DNA from: Acinetobacter kyonggiensis
Lineage (GTDB): Bacteria; Pseudomonadota; Gammaproteobacteria; Pseudomonadales; Moraxellaceae
Length of the DNA: 64,000 bases
Assembly (NCBI RefSeq): GCF_900107285.1
Contig: NZ_FNPK01000004.1
Location: 161,674-225,673 of the forward strand
Direction of reading: 5' to 3'
This document shows, piece after piece, positions 25,984-34,666 of the stretch. The notes beneath the pieces were generated by a model. It worked only from the letters and a program-made list of their open reading frames with translations, had not been told where the DNA came from and did no database searches. A program made the position numbers and the translations under genes. Position 1 is the first letter of the stretch. Every line of letters begins with the position of its first letter.

Positions 25984-28900
25984 TTACTCTTCTTCAGATT
26001 CATTTAAATCTGATTCATTGCCAGTTTCATCAGCAATCATTTCGTCATCAATTAGAATTTCAGAATCAATCAAAGCTTCAGAAGTCGTTACTGCTTCATC
26101 TTCAACCGCTGCTACAAATTCTTCTTCTTCAACTGCTTCGACAGCAACAACACCCACAAGCACTTCATCTTGACCTAAACGGATCAAACGAACACCTTGC
26201 GCATTACGACCAGTTTGTGCAACTTCAGAAGCACGAGTACGCACTAAAGTACCGCCATCAGAAATCAACATCAACTCTTTAGATGCATCAATCGCAACCG
26301 CACCGACAAGCTCGCCATTACGTTCTGAAGTCTTAAGTGCAATAACACCCTTACCACCACGTTTTTTGGTTGGAAAATCACCGACTGGTGTACGTTTACC
26401 GTAACCATATGCAGAAGCACACAGTACTTCACCTGTTTCAGGTACTACGACCAACGATACAATACGACTGACTAAAACTGAATCCGAGCCATCTTCATCA
26501 TCAGACTCTACATCAGTATCTTCGGTATCTTCAACTTGTGCTGCACCAATCGTGACACGCATACCGCGTACACCTTTAGCAGAACGACCCATTGAACGTA
26601 CATCAGTTTCAGCAAAACGAATCGCCTTACCTTCATTGGAGAACAACATAATCTGCTGTTCACCATCGGTAATCGCGACACCAATTAAGGTATCTTCTTC
26701 ATTTAACTCAATCGCACGTAAACCATTTGAACGAACATTACTAAATTGTTCAAGCTCAACGCGTTTAATCGTACCGAACTCAGTCGCCATAAAGACATAG
26801 AAGTTTTTACGAACAGCTTCAGCTTGCTGTGCAAAGTCAGCAATAATTTCATCATCTAAATCAGTGCCAGAAAGTTCTACCCCTAATTGTTTCAATTGAA
26901 CACGTAAAGCATCAGATAAATCATCTGCACCATCTTCAAGTTCAGCTAAAGCAGCTTCAAGTTCAACAAAATGACCATTAATTACTTCATTTTCTTGCAG
27001 TTTAGCTTTATTGGCTTTTACAAATGCTTGGAACGCAACCAAACGATCTTTAAATTTCTTCGGTGCATCAATCACAGGTAAAATTGCTGTAATGGTCTCA
27101 TTGGCATCCAGTGGCAACAAGTTCACCATTGGGCGACCTTTTGCACCGCGTGATGCTTGTGGCACGTCATAGACTTTCAAACGGTACACTTTACCGACAT
27201 TGGTAAAGCAAAGAACCGTTGCATGATTCGATGTCACAATCAGATGTTGAATGTAATCATCTGCTTTCATGGATGTTGCAGACTTACCACGACCACCACG
27301 ACGCTGCGCAGCATAGTCAGATAATGGTTGTGTTTTTGCATAACCTGTTTTCGAAACGGTCAGTACCATTTGTTCTTCAGGAATTAAATCTTCACGTGAG
27401 AAATCAATGCGTGACTCAACAATCGCAGTTTTACGTGCATCGCCATATTGTTGCAAAATCAATGCGAGTTCTTCACGAATCACATTCATCAACAAATTAA
27501 AGTCATTTAAAATGGCAGTGAGTTCAGCAATTTGACCCAAAATTTCAGAATATTCTGCGTGTAACTTGTCTTGTTCAAGACCCGTTAAACGGTGTAAACG
27601 TAATTCTAAAATTGCACCCACTTGCGCAGGTGAAAGACGGTAAATACCACCATCAAAACCATAAGGTTTAGACAGATCTTCACCATCAATAATTTCTGGA
27701 CGTACAGAAACTGAACCTGCTTTTTCCAGTAATGCAACCACGCCACCCGCAGCCCACTCGCCTACTTGTAAACGCTCACGCGCTTCAGCTGGATTAGCAG
27801 AACTTTTAATGGTTTCAATAATCGCATCGATATTGGCTAAAGCAACTGTTAAGCCTTCCAAGATATGACCACGTTCACGCGCTTTACGCAGTTCAAACAT
27901 GGTACGACGCGTCACCACTTCTTGACGATGACGAATAAATGCCGCGATGATATCTTTTAAATTCATCAACTTCGGCTGACCATTGTCTAGGCAAACCATG
28001 TTGATACTGAACGAATTTTCAAGCTGAGTATTTTGGAACAGGTTATTAACAATGACTTCTGCGTTTTCGCCACGCTTTAAGTCAATTGCAATACGCATGC
28101 CGTCTTTATCAGACTCATCACGTAGTTCTGAAATACCTTCAAGTTTTTTCTCTTTGACCAATTCAGCAATACGTTCAATGGTTCTTGCTTTATTGACTTG
28201 ATACGGAATTTCAGTGAATACAATGGTGGTACGACCATTCTTCGGATCTTCTTCGAAGTGATACTTACCACGAATATGTAAACGGCCTTTACCCGTACGA
28301 TAGGCATCCACAATACCGGATTTGCCGTAAATGATACCGCCTGTAGGGAAGTCAGGCCCTGAGATATACTGCATTAAACCTTCAATGCTGATGTTCGGGT
28401 TATCTGCATAAGCCAAGCAAGCATTAACCACTTCGGTCATGTTGTGCGGCGCCATATTGGTCGCCATACCCACAGCAATACCCGTTACGCCATTGATCAA
28501 TAAATTTGGAATACGGGTCGGCATGACTTGCGGTATACGCTCAGAACCGTCGTAGTTATCTTCCCATTCGACTGTATCTTTTTCTAAATCAGCCAACATT
28601 TCATGAGTCAATTTACGCATACGGACTTCGGTATAACGCATTGCTGCTGCACTATCACCGTCGACAGAACCAAAGTTACCTTGACCATCGACCAATTGAT
28701 AACGCAAGCTAAAATCTTGAGCCATACGTACAATGGTTTCATAAACAGCAGAATCACCATGTGGGTGATATTTACCGATCACGTCACCGACTACACGCGC
28801 AGATTTTTTATAAGCTTTGTTGTAGTCATTGCCCAATTCGTGCATAGCGAACAGCACACGACGATGAACAGGCTTTAAACCGTCTCTCACGTCTGGTAAT

Positions 28901-28992
28901 GCACGAGATACAATAACACTCATGGCATAATCGAGATATGAGCTTTTAAGTTCATCCTCAATGGCAATCGGTCTAATTTCCGATACGCTCAT
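25984..28992 (-). CDS. gyrA: DNA gyrase subunit A, extended C-terminal domain
   Basis: A 1002-residue type IIA topoisomerase subunit, clearly longer than the 875 of E. coli. The N-terminal half has the quinolone region [10 protein letters not shown] with Ser81 and Glu85 (unmutated), and the catalytic tyrosine in [10 protein letters not shown]. The GyrA box is QRRGGRG. Extra length comes from an insertion of about 90 residues (about 640-730) between AILPV and FYVFMAT in the beta-pinwheel, a short acidic insert (about 817-836) and an acidic tail (about 945-1002). It is a single gene with its own promoter and terminator. Confidence 0.97.
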   Translation of the reverse strand: MSVSEIRPIAIEDELKSSYLDYAMSVIVSRALPDVRDGLKPVHRRVLFAMHELGNDYNKAYKKSARVVGDVIGKYHPHGDSAVYETIVRMAQDFSLRYQLVDGQGNFGSVDGDSAAAMRYTEVRMRKLTHEMLADLEKDTVEWEDNYDGSERIPQVMPTRIPNLLINGVTGIAVGMATNMAPHNMTEVVNACLAYADNPNISIEGLMQYISGPDFPTGGIIYGKSGIVDAYRTGKGRLHIRGKYHFEEDPKNGRTTIVFTEIPYQVNKARTIERIAELVKEKKLEGISELRDESDKDGMRIAIDLKRGENAEVIVNNLFQNTQLENSFSINMVCLDNGQPKLMNLKDIIAAFIRHRQEVVTRRTMFELRKARERGHILEGLTVALANIDAIIETIKSSANPAEARERLQVGEWAAGGVVALLEKAGSVSVRPEIIDGEDLSKPYGFDGGIYRLSPAQVGAILELRLHRLTGLEQDKLHAEYSEILGQIAELTAILNDFNLLMNVIREELALILQQYGDARKTAIVESRIDFSREDLIPEEQMVLTVSKTGYAKTQPLSDYAAQRRGGRGKSATSMKADDYIQHLIVTSNHATVLCFTNVGKVYRLKVYDVPQASRGAKGRPMVNLLPLDANETITAILPVIDAPKKFKDRLVAFQAFVKANKAKLQENEVINGHFVELEAALAELEDGADDLSDALRVQLKQLGVELSGTDLDDEIIADFAQQAEAVRKNFYVFMATEFGTIKRVELEQFSNVRSNGLRAIELNEEDTLIGVAITDGEQQIMLFSNEGKAIRFAETDVRSMGRSAKGVRGMRVTIGAAQVEDTEDTDVESDDEDGSDSVLVSRIVSLVVVPETGEVLCASAYGYGKRTPVGDFPTKKRGGKGVIALKTSERNGELVGAVAIDASKELMLISDGGTLVRTRASEVAQTGRNAQGVRLIRLGQDEVLVGVVAVEAVEEEEFVAAVEDEAVTTSEALIDSEILIDDEMIADETGNESDLNESEEE

Positions 28993-29101
28993 GCATACTC
29001 CTTATTACAAACAGTACAGTATTGAACCGCTCGTTTTATATAATCAATCTTGCAAAAATTAACCCAAAATAAGCTGAGCTAAAGTCTAAATACAGCCGTA
29101 A

Positions 29102-29110
29102 ATTATAGCA
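29102..29110 (-). promoter_or_regulatory. Extended -10 promoter upstream of gyrA
   Basis: The minus strand reads TGCTATAAT: a perfect -10 hexamer preceded by the TGN extension, which can replace a good -35. Transcription would start near 29095, giving a leader of about 100 bases before gyrA. The rest of the 300-base gap shows nothing definite. Confidence 0.55.
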
Positions 29111-29294
29111 TAAAAGGCTTACTAACAGGGAGTTTAGTAATCTGAAAAATAGCATTTTTTTACAATAAAAAGTTTATTAGAATTAATAAGTTAAAAATCT
29201 AATTTTCTACTTTTTGACGAACAGAATAAACGCTTATTTTTTAATCTAAAATAACGCCATTTCCAATAAAAAAGTCAGCGTAAATTCAAAACCA

Positions 29295-29810
29295 TCATTT
29301 ATACAAATGGGCATTTTCTCTTTGGAAAAAAATTAAATCCAACTCTAACGATTTACCTGTCAGTTGAAAAAGCATGCTATGCATCTGTCCTCGATGATGA
29401 GTTTGATGATTAAATAGATGCGCTAATATCTCGATTAATGGTTCAGTATAAGTCTGACCACGACGAATATAGGTGATAAGCCCGTTAAAGGCAGCTTCAT
29501 CATATTCATTGAGAAAGCCAATTAAACGCTGATCATGCTCAAATCTCGCAGGAATCAACAACATGATCTGGGGGTAAAGAATCTCATCTAAGGCATAATT
29601 TGAGGCCACTACACCCTTAATACGTTCAAACCAGAGTAAATCGCCTACCAGTAGATGATTTGCCGTTTGCATAGGGGATTTAAAATAGGCTCCGCAATCT
29701 TGATTTAGTTGTTCTTCTGGTAGCGTGGTTAAAATAGAAAATAACTTCTGGTTTGCCCACTGATTATAATGAGCTAACATAAGAAAATAGGTTTTAAAAC
29801 GATAACTCAT
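29295..29810 (-). CDS. DinB-fold protein
   Basis: A 171-residue four-helix-bundle protein of the DinB/YfiT superfamily. The metal-binding histidine triad is visible as NHLL (His52) and, near residues 137-141, HQTHHRGQ. The layout starting AHYNQWANQKLFSIL is typical of DinB. These proteins include thiol-dependent S-transferases and stress proteins of unknown role; the substrate cannot be told here. It lies downstream of etfA on the same strand but is separated by a terminator, so it is probably transcribed alone. Confidence 0.87.
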   Translation of the reverse strand: MSYRFKTYFLMLAHYNQWANQKLFSILTTLPEEQLNQDCGAYFKSPMQTANHLLVGDLLWFERIKGVVASNYALDEILYPQIMLLIPARFEHDQRLIGFLNEYDEAAFNGLITYIRRGQTYTEPLIEILAHLFNHQTHHRGQMHSMLFQLTGKSLELDLIFFQRENAHLYK

Positions 29811-29850
29811 CTACAATCCCTTCGTTTATTTGTTGTTATTTTTTAACATA

Positions 29851-29876
29851 AAAAACGCCCCTTTCGGAGCGTTTTT
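29851..29876 (-). terminator. etfBA rho-independent terminator
   Basis: On the minus strand, AAAAACGC and GCGTTTTT frame CC/GG pairs and a short loop, ending in a T tract. It lies 20 bases after the etfA stop. Confidence 0.85.
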
Positions 29877-29897
29877 ATTCAAACACAAGTTCATAAA

Positions 29898-30830
29898 TTA
29901 GATTTTAGAAACCAATTCTGGAACCACAGTGTTCAAGTCACCCACTAACCAGTAATCTGCTACTGCGTTAATTGGCGCTTCTTCATCTTTGTTGATCGCA
30001 ACGATCACTTTAGAATCTTTCATACCTGCCAAATGCTGAATCGCACCTGAAATACCCACAGCAATATAAAGGTCAGGTGCAACAATTTTACCTGTTTGAC
30101 CGACTTGCATGTCATTTGGTACAAAACCAGCGTCAACCGCAGCACGTGAAGCGCCTTGAGCCGCACCCAGTTTGTCCGCCAATGGATCTAGTACAGTGTG
30201 ATAGTTCTCACCTGAACCCACACCACGACCACCAGAAACCACAATACGCGCAGCTGTTAATTCTGGACGTTCAGATTTCACAATCTCTTCAGAAACAAAC
30301 TTAGAGATACCTGCATCTTGCACGTCGCTTACAGCTTCAACAGCAGCTGAACCGCCTGTTGTAGCTACAGGATCAAATGCAGTACCACGTACAGTTGCAA
30401 CGACAATGGCTTCTGAAGATTCTACAGTTGCAATCGCATTACCTGCATAAATTGGACGTTTGAAAGTTTTAGGGCTTTCAACAGCAATGATGTCAGAGAT
30501 CATGCTGACGTCTAACAGTGCAGCCGCACGTGGAAGGATGTTTTTACCAGTTGTTGTAGAAGTCGCAAGGATATGTGAATAACCTTTGCCTAACTCAGCA
30601 ACTAAAGCAGCTACATTTTCAGCCAATTGGTTGGCATAAGCCGCGTTGTCAGCAAGTAATACTTTGCTTACACCCGCAACTTGAGCCGCTTGATCAGCAA
30701 CAGCCTGAGCGCCTGAACCCGCAACCAATACAGTGATATCACCACCGATTTTTTGAGCTGCCGCAACAACGTTTAAAGTCGCACCGTTAAGTGTCTTATT
30801 GTCGTGCTCAGCGATAACTAAAATACTCAT
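29898..30830 (-). CDS. etfA: Electron transfer flavoprotein subunit alpha
   Basis: A 310-residue FAD-binding subunit of the electron carrier that takes electrons from acyl-CoA and related dehydrogenases to the ubiquinone pool. The C-terminal FAD domain is clear: SGGRGVGSGENY (about 200), GASRAAVDAGFV, GQTGKIVAPDLYIAVGISGA and NKDEEAPINAVADYWLVGD. Length matches the family. It follows etfB by 17 bp as the second gene of an etfBA operon and is closed by the terminator at 29851. Confidence 0.97.
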   Translation of the reverse strand: MSILVIAEHDNKTLNGATLNVVAAAQKIGGDITVLVAGSGAQAVADQAAQVAGVSKVLLADNAAYANQLAENVAALVAELGKGYSHILATSTTTGKNILPRAAALLDVSMISDIIAVESPKTFKRPIYAGNAIATVESSEAIVVATVRGTAFDPVATTGGSAAVEAVSDVQDAGISKFVSEEIVKSERPELTAARIVVSGGRGVGSGENYHTVLDPLADKLGAAQGASRAAVDAGFVPNDMQVGQTGKIVAPDLYIAVGISGAIQHLAGMKDSKVIVAINKDEEAPINAVADYWLVGDLNTVVPELVSKI

Positions 30831-30847
30831 GATTTTATCCTTCTGTA

Positions 30848-31597
30848 TTAGATCACTTTCGCTTCGTTTTTCAATTTTTCTACAAGCTCATCCACAGATT
30901 TCACTTGTACGCCAGCTTTACGCTCTGCTGGTGGTTCAACTTTAACTGTTTTAAGTTTAGTTGTCGCTGAAACGCCATAATCCGCAGGTGACTTCACATC
31001 AAGCGGTTTTTTACGCGCTTTCATGATGTTTGGAAGCGCAGCATAACGTGGCTCATTCAAACGTAAGTCAGTGGTGATAATTGCAGGAGTATTCAATTCA
31101 ACCGTTTGTAAACCACCGTCTACTTCACGCGTCACTTGAACTTTGTCACCAGTAACATTCACAACAGAAGCAAATGTACCTTGACCAGCACCCAGTAAAG
31201 CACCCAACATCTGACCAACTTGATTAGAGTCATCATCAATCGCTTGCTTACCCAGAAGGATCAGTTCTGGTTTTTCTTGTTCTACAATGCCTTTTAAGAT
31301 TTTAGCCACTTCAAGTGCACCAATCTCATCCGTCGTTTCAACCAAGATACCGCGGTCAGCACCCAGTGCCATAGAAGAACGAATTTGTTCTTGCGCTTCT
31401 TTAGGACCAATAGAAACCACAACGATTTCCGAAACTGTTCCTTTTTCTTTTAAGCGAACCGCTTCTTCCACTGCGATTTCACAGAATGGGTTGATCGACA
31501 TCTTAACGTTAGTAAGGTCTACCCCACTATTGTCTGGTTTTACGCGAACTTTGACGTTGGCATCAACCACACGTTTTACAGCAACAAGAGCCTTCAT
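30848..31597 (-). CDS. etfB: Electron transfer flavoprotein subunit beta
   Basis: A 249-residue partner of EtfA that binds AMP and carries the loop contacting dehydrogenases. The opening [19 protein letters not shown], the [13 protein letters not shown] segment, [11 protein letters not shown] and the [16 protein letters not shown] loop are all typical of Etf[21 protein letters not shown] is the dehydrogenase-recognition loop. It is the first gene of etfBA, with a well-formed promoter about 110 bases upstream. Confidence 0.97.
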   Translation of the reverse strand: MKALVAVKRVVDANVKVRVKPDNSGVDLTNVKMSINPFCEIAVEEAVRLKEKGTVSEIVVVSIGPKEAQEQIRSSMALGADRGILVETTDEIGALEVAKILKGIVEQEKPELILLGKQAIDDDSNQVGQMLGALLGAGQGTFASVVNVTGDKVQVTREVDGGLQTVELNTPAIITTDLRLNEPRYAALPNIMKARKKPLDVKSPADYGVSATTKLKTVKVEPPAERKAGVQVKSVDELVEKLKNEAKVI

Positions 31598-31711
31598 GTA
31601 ATCCTCGGCTGTTTTAGCAAAAGTAAAATTGAGAAAAGTTATAATAACTCTTCAGTTAAAATTTTTAGGTGCCCTATCTTGCAATGTGTATGGCATTTCG
31701 GTCAAGTCACA

Positions 31712-31741
31712 ATTATCGAAACAGCGGTAAAAATACGTCAA
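31712..31741 (-). promoter_or_regulatory. Putative sigma-70 promoter of etfBA
   Basis: The minus strand reads TTGACG, an 18-base spacer, then GATAAT, each hexamer one base from consensus. The predicted start near 31705 gives a leader of about 108 bases. Confidence 0.6.
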
Positions 31742-32071
31742 ATTCCTTGAACTAGGCGTTCATGTTTTTTTAATTTTTTTTTATTCAGCTGAATTCTATC
31801 AATATTGAGTTAATTTCTAAGCATTGATTTTTATTATTTTTTTATTTGATTAGGCTCATCAAAGGTTCTGATTTGATCCTTATTTTGGATTATTTTTGGG
31901 TTTAATCAACTTACCCTTCTTGCACAAATGTATAAGTTACGTCCTGTCATTTAAGACAGATTGATCTCATTACTGTGTTGTATTTGTCGTAAAACGGGTC
32001 ACTTCTTTAAGTTAAACATGTCACAAATGACGTTTAATTTATAAATCCAACACGACATAAAGTGCTGCATA
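31742..32071. other. AT-rich intergenic region
   Basis: About 330 bases between the etfB promoter and the LysE-type gene terminator. It holds several T-rich tracts but no reading frame, repeat or RNA gene that I can support. Confidence 0.5.
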
Positions 32072-32100
32072 AAAAAAGCATGCCATTATAGACATGCTTT
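32072..32100 (-). terminator. Rho-independent terminator of the LysE-type gene
   Basis: AAAGCATG and CATGCTTT form the stem; on the minus strand it runs into TTTTTTT. It lies ten bases after the exporter stop. Confidence 0.85.
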
Positions 32101-32110
32101 CATCGTACGA

Positions 32111-32716
32111 TTATTGAATAATGAGCCAAGTTGCAGCAAGCATTAATAAGCCGCCTGAACCACCATCAATCCATTTTTGTTTACGTTCATCAATCTGTGT
32201 TTTTTGGCTAATTTTGGCAAAAATCACACTTAAACCACCGTACACTACAAAACATAAGCCAATAAAGATAAAAGAAAGGATTAAGCCCTGACTGATTGTA
32301 TTGCCTGTTTTATCGATAAATTGCGGTAAAATGGCAAAGTAAATCAACATGCCTTTTGGATTTAATAAAGCAGTAAAGAAGCCTTTTTGAATCGGTTTGG
32401 CTGTATTTTTCTTTTCAATGGCTAATTTCTGCGTGTTAAAAACAGATTTAATTAAACTCAAAGCCAAAAATAAAAGGTAAGCGATCCCTAACCAGCGAAT
32501 GCTTTCAAACAGAATGGGAAAGGACACAATAATCGCTGCAATACCTAAAGCCACCAAAACAGAATGGACTAAATATCCTAAACATACCCCAACAGTCGCC
32601 ATCATACCGGCTTTCACATCTTTACCCATCACTTGCGACAAGATAAACAACATATCTGGCCCAGGTGTAAAAATAAGCGGGATTACCGTTAAGGCGAAGA
32701 GTAAAAATACTGACAT
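32111..32716 (-). CDS. LysE/RhtB-family amino acid exporter
   Basis: A 201-residue inner-membrane protein with six helices. The N-terminus FALTVIPLIFTPGPDMLFIL contains the TPGPD motif typical of LysE/RhtB exporters; GVCLGYLVHSVLVALGIAA and LLNPKGMLIYFAILPQF are the other conserved segments. It exports an amino acid or analogue; which one is unknown. The divergent neighbour is an Lrp/AsnC regulator and the shared 115-bp gap has symmetric half-sites, so the regulator probably controls this gene in response to the substrate. Confidence 0.9.
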   Translation of the reverse strand: MSVFLLFALTVIPLIFTPGPDMLFILSQVMGKDVKAGMMATVGVCLGYLVHSVLVALGIAAIIVSFPILFESIRWLGIAYLLFLALSLIKSVFNTQKLAIEKKNTAKPIQKGFFTALLNPKGMLIYFAILPQFIDKTGNTISQGLILSFIFIGLCFVVYGGLSVIFAKISQKTQIDERKQKWIDGGSGGLLMLAATWLIIQ

Positions 32717-32790
32717 TTCCTTTTTCCCTTTCTATATTTTGAAAGTGGAAATAAGTATCGAATAAATGTCACGAAATAGGGTTTCAAAAT

Positions 32791-32827
32791 ATTCTATAAT
32801 TAGAATTATTTTTCGAATTATATTCTA
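32791..32827. promoter_or_regulatory. Putative Lrp/AsnC operator with back-to-back -10 boxes
   Basis: ATTCTA-TAAT-TAGAAT (32791-32806) is an interrupted palindrome, and a third half-site ATTCTA lies at 32822-32827. TATAAT on the plus strand (32795-32800) and on the minus strand (32817-32822) overlap these sites. The pattern fits a regulator that controls itself and the divergent exporter. Confidence 0.5.
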
Positions 32828-32831
32828 ATTT

Positions 32832-33326
32832 ATGAAACCATTATCTAAATCTATTTCAGTAAAACTTGATCGTATAGATAAAAATATCATTCGTGAATTG
32901 CAAATCAATGGCCGTATGCAAAATAATGATTTGGCTCGTGAAATTGGACTATCACCATCCTCTTGTTTACGACGGGTGAAATTACTTGAAGAATCAGGTG
33001 TTATTCAAAGCTATACCACCATTGTTGATCCGCAAAAAATTGGTTTACAACTGATTTTATTTTCACGTATTTGGTTAGTTGGGCAAGATGCCGAAACGAT
33101 TGATTGCTTTATTGAAGCGATGAAAGAGCTGCCTCAAGTGATGGAGTGTTATATTATTTTAGGTGAATCTGATGCCATGCTGAAAGTTGTGGTTCCAGAT
33201 TTAGAAAGCTATCGTAAATTTCAGTCTGCACATTTAACCAAGAAAAATGGCATTACCAGTGTGAAAACGGATTTACCCAGTCAAATTATTAAACAAAGTT
33301 TTCAGCTTCCACTGGACGATCTTTAG
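32832..33326 (+). CDS. Lrp/AsnC-family transcriptional regulator
   Basis: A 164-residue DNA-binding protein. A winged HTH spans about residues 10-65 (LDRIDKNIIRELQINGRMQNNDLAREIGLSPSSCLRRV in the family order), followed by the RAM ligand-binding domain (about 75-155) with PQVMECYIILGESDAMLKV. Length fits the family. No Shine-Dalgarno is visible before the ATG: the sequence upstream is the AT-rich operator. It is divergent from the LysE-type exporter and followed six bases later by a GNAT gene on the same strand. Confidence 0.9.
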   Translation: MKPLSKSISVKLDRIDKNIIRELQINGRMQNNDLAREIGLSPSSCLRRVKLLEESGVIQSYTTIVDPQKIGLQLILFSRIWLVGQDAETIDCFIEAMKELPQVMECYIILGESDAMLKVVVPDLESYRKFQSAHLTKKNGITSVKTDLPSQIIKQSFQLPLDDL

Positions 33327-33332
33327 GACATT

Positions 33333-33944
33333 ATGTTGAATCGACAGCTTGAGACATCGCGTTTAATTTTAAGGTCATGGAAAAATTCCGATCTCAAGCC
33401 CTTTTATGCGCTAAATTCCAATGCCGACGTGATGCGCTATTTTCCAAGTTGCCTCACACAACCACAAAGTGATGCCTTAGCAAAAAAGTTTCAAAGCATA
33501 ATCGACATTCAAGGTTGGGGTTTTTGGGCAGTAGAGTTAAAACAAACGGGTGAGTTTATCGGTTTCATTGGTTTACATCAGCAACCTAATCAATTTACAT
33601 TTTCACCCTGTACCGAAATCGGCTGGCGACTTGAGCAAAAATTTTGGGGCAAGGGTTTTGCAACCGAAGCCGCGATTGCTTGCTTAGATTTTGCTTTTGA
33701 TTCACTTCATTTAAATGAAGTGGTTGCATTTACTGCACAACAAAACAGTAAATCCCAAGCCCTAATGCAACGCCTAGGAATGCAATTTCAACACTATTTT
33801 AATCATCCTGCATTAGATCATCGTAGCCCACTACAAAGACATGTGCTTTATCAAATAAATGCAGCTCAATTTAAACCAGCTGGTTTTCTAAAAAATCACG
33901 ATGAATGTGACTTAAATCAATCAGCTCATACGCTTGAAGATTAA
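33333..33944 (+). CDS. GNAT N-acetyltransferase (RimJ/RimL type)
   Basis: A 203-residue acetyltransferase. The opening QLETSRLILRSWKNSDLKPFYAL, WAVELKQTGEFIGFIGL, and the acetyl-CoA loop near EQKFWGKGFATEA (the R/QxxGxG/A site, here KFWGKGFA) define the Acetyltransf_3 subfamily. It probably acetylates an amino group of a small molecule or protein N-terminus. It sits six bases behind the Lrp-type regulator, so the two are likely one transcript. Its last 74 bases overlap the 3' end of the convergent gene on the other strand. Confidence 0.88.
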   Translation: MLNRQLETSRLILRSWKNSDLKPFYALNSNADVMRYFPSCLTQPQSDALAKKFQSIIDIQGWGFWAVELKQTGEFIGFIGLHQQPNQFTFSPCTEIGWRLEQKFWGKGFATEAAIACLDFAFDSLHLNEVVAFTAQQNSKSQALMQRLGMQFQHYFNHPALDHRSPLQRHVLYQINAAQFKPAGFLKNHDECDLNQSAHTLED

Positions 33945-34239
33945 ATATTTTCCAGATTTCTAAAAAGTCTTCTTTTAAATCAACATTAATCATGATAATC
34001 GGACGTTCTTGCCATTGTAGGTCTGAAATCCAAAGATAAGTTTCTTTACTCTCCGAATTAACCGCTTGCACCTTACCTTCGGCATTAATGCCTTGCACAT
34101 GCGTATTTTCAGGTAAAGAGGGTTCGATATTTGGCAAACTAATTTCCACAAAATGTTTGACCTGTCTTAAACCATAACCTGCAAAAATTTCTTTTTGTGC
34201 TTCGGTTAATTGTGCATATTTTTGTTCAATATTTTTCAT
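33871..34239 (-). CDS. Hypothetical protein, 122 residues
   Basis: I do not recognise a family. From the ATG at 34239 the protein begins MKNIEQKYAQLTEAQKEIFAG and has the features of a small soluble protein: an amphipathic N-terminal helix, a VKHFVEISLPNIEPS strand region, and a C-terminal segment rich in Ile/Leu (DLKEDFLEIWKIFNLQAYELIDLSHIH). GGAGGG lies 14 bases upstream of 34239 and ACGGAA directly before it, so the longer start at 34263 is less likely. The 3' end runs 74 bases into the GNAT gene on the opposite strand. Codon use is ordinary, so it is probably coding. Confidence 0.6.
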   Translation of the reverse strand: MKNIEQKYAQLTEAQKEIFAGYGLRQVKHFVEISLPNIEPSLPENTHVQGINAEGKVQAVNSESKETYLWISDLQWQERPIIMINVDLKEDFLEIWKIFNLQAYELIDLSHIHRDFLENQLV

Positions 34240-34666
34240 TTCCGTTACCCTCCATCTACGCATTCATCATTTTCAATTCGCTATATTATTTTTATTCTAC
34301 AAAAATAAAATACGACCATCCTATAATAAAGCAACTTTTTTCACTGCGCCCAACCTCAAGTACATTTTCTATTTTCATTTTAAAGAATATGCAGATATTG
34401 TTCCAATCTTATGAATCGCAATAAAAAACATACAAACTAACCTACATATTTTATAACAATTGACAGTTTTGACATTTTTTTCATCAACCACAAAACAAAA
34501 AACTCTACAATTTTGCTGCAAATATGCCCACATGAAAGGATTATGCTAAAAAATTGTTCAAAAATCTAACCACAAAATAAAATGCCCTTTCAGATCAAAC
34601 ATTGAACAATATTCACCTACTCACATTCAAGAATCACTTTATAGGAGTCATTTTATAGGAGATCAT
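34240..34666. other. Intergenic region upstream of the FAD monooxygenase gene
   Basis: About 400 bases of AT-rich DNA between divergent genes. The only feature I can name is a doubled ribosome-binding segment: TTTATAGGAG occurs at 34638-34647 and again at 34652-34661, the second copy five bases before the ATG. Promoters must lie here but no hexamer pair is convincing. Confidence 0.5.

Noticed and set aside
28727..28760. Quinolone-resistance mutations in gyrA
   Set aside because: The determining region reads GDSAVYE with Ser81 and Glu85 unchanged.
34455..34485. Two TTGACA-like hexamers as promoters of the FAD monooxygenase
   Set aside because: No -10-like sequence is found 16-18 bases downstream of either copy.
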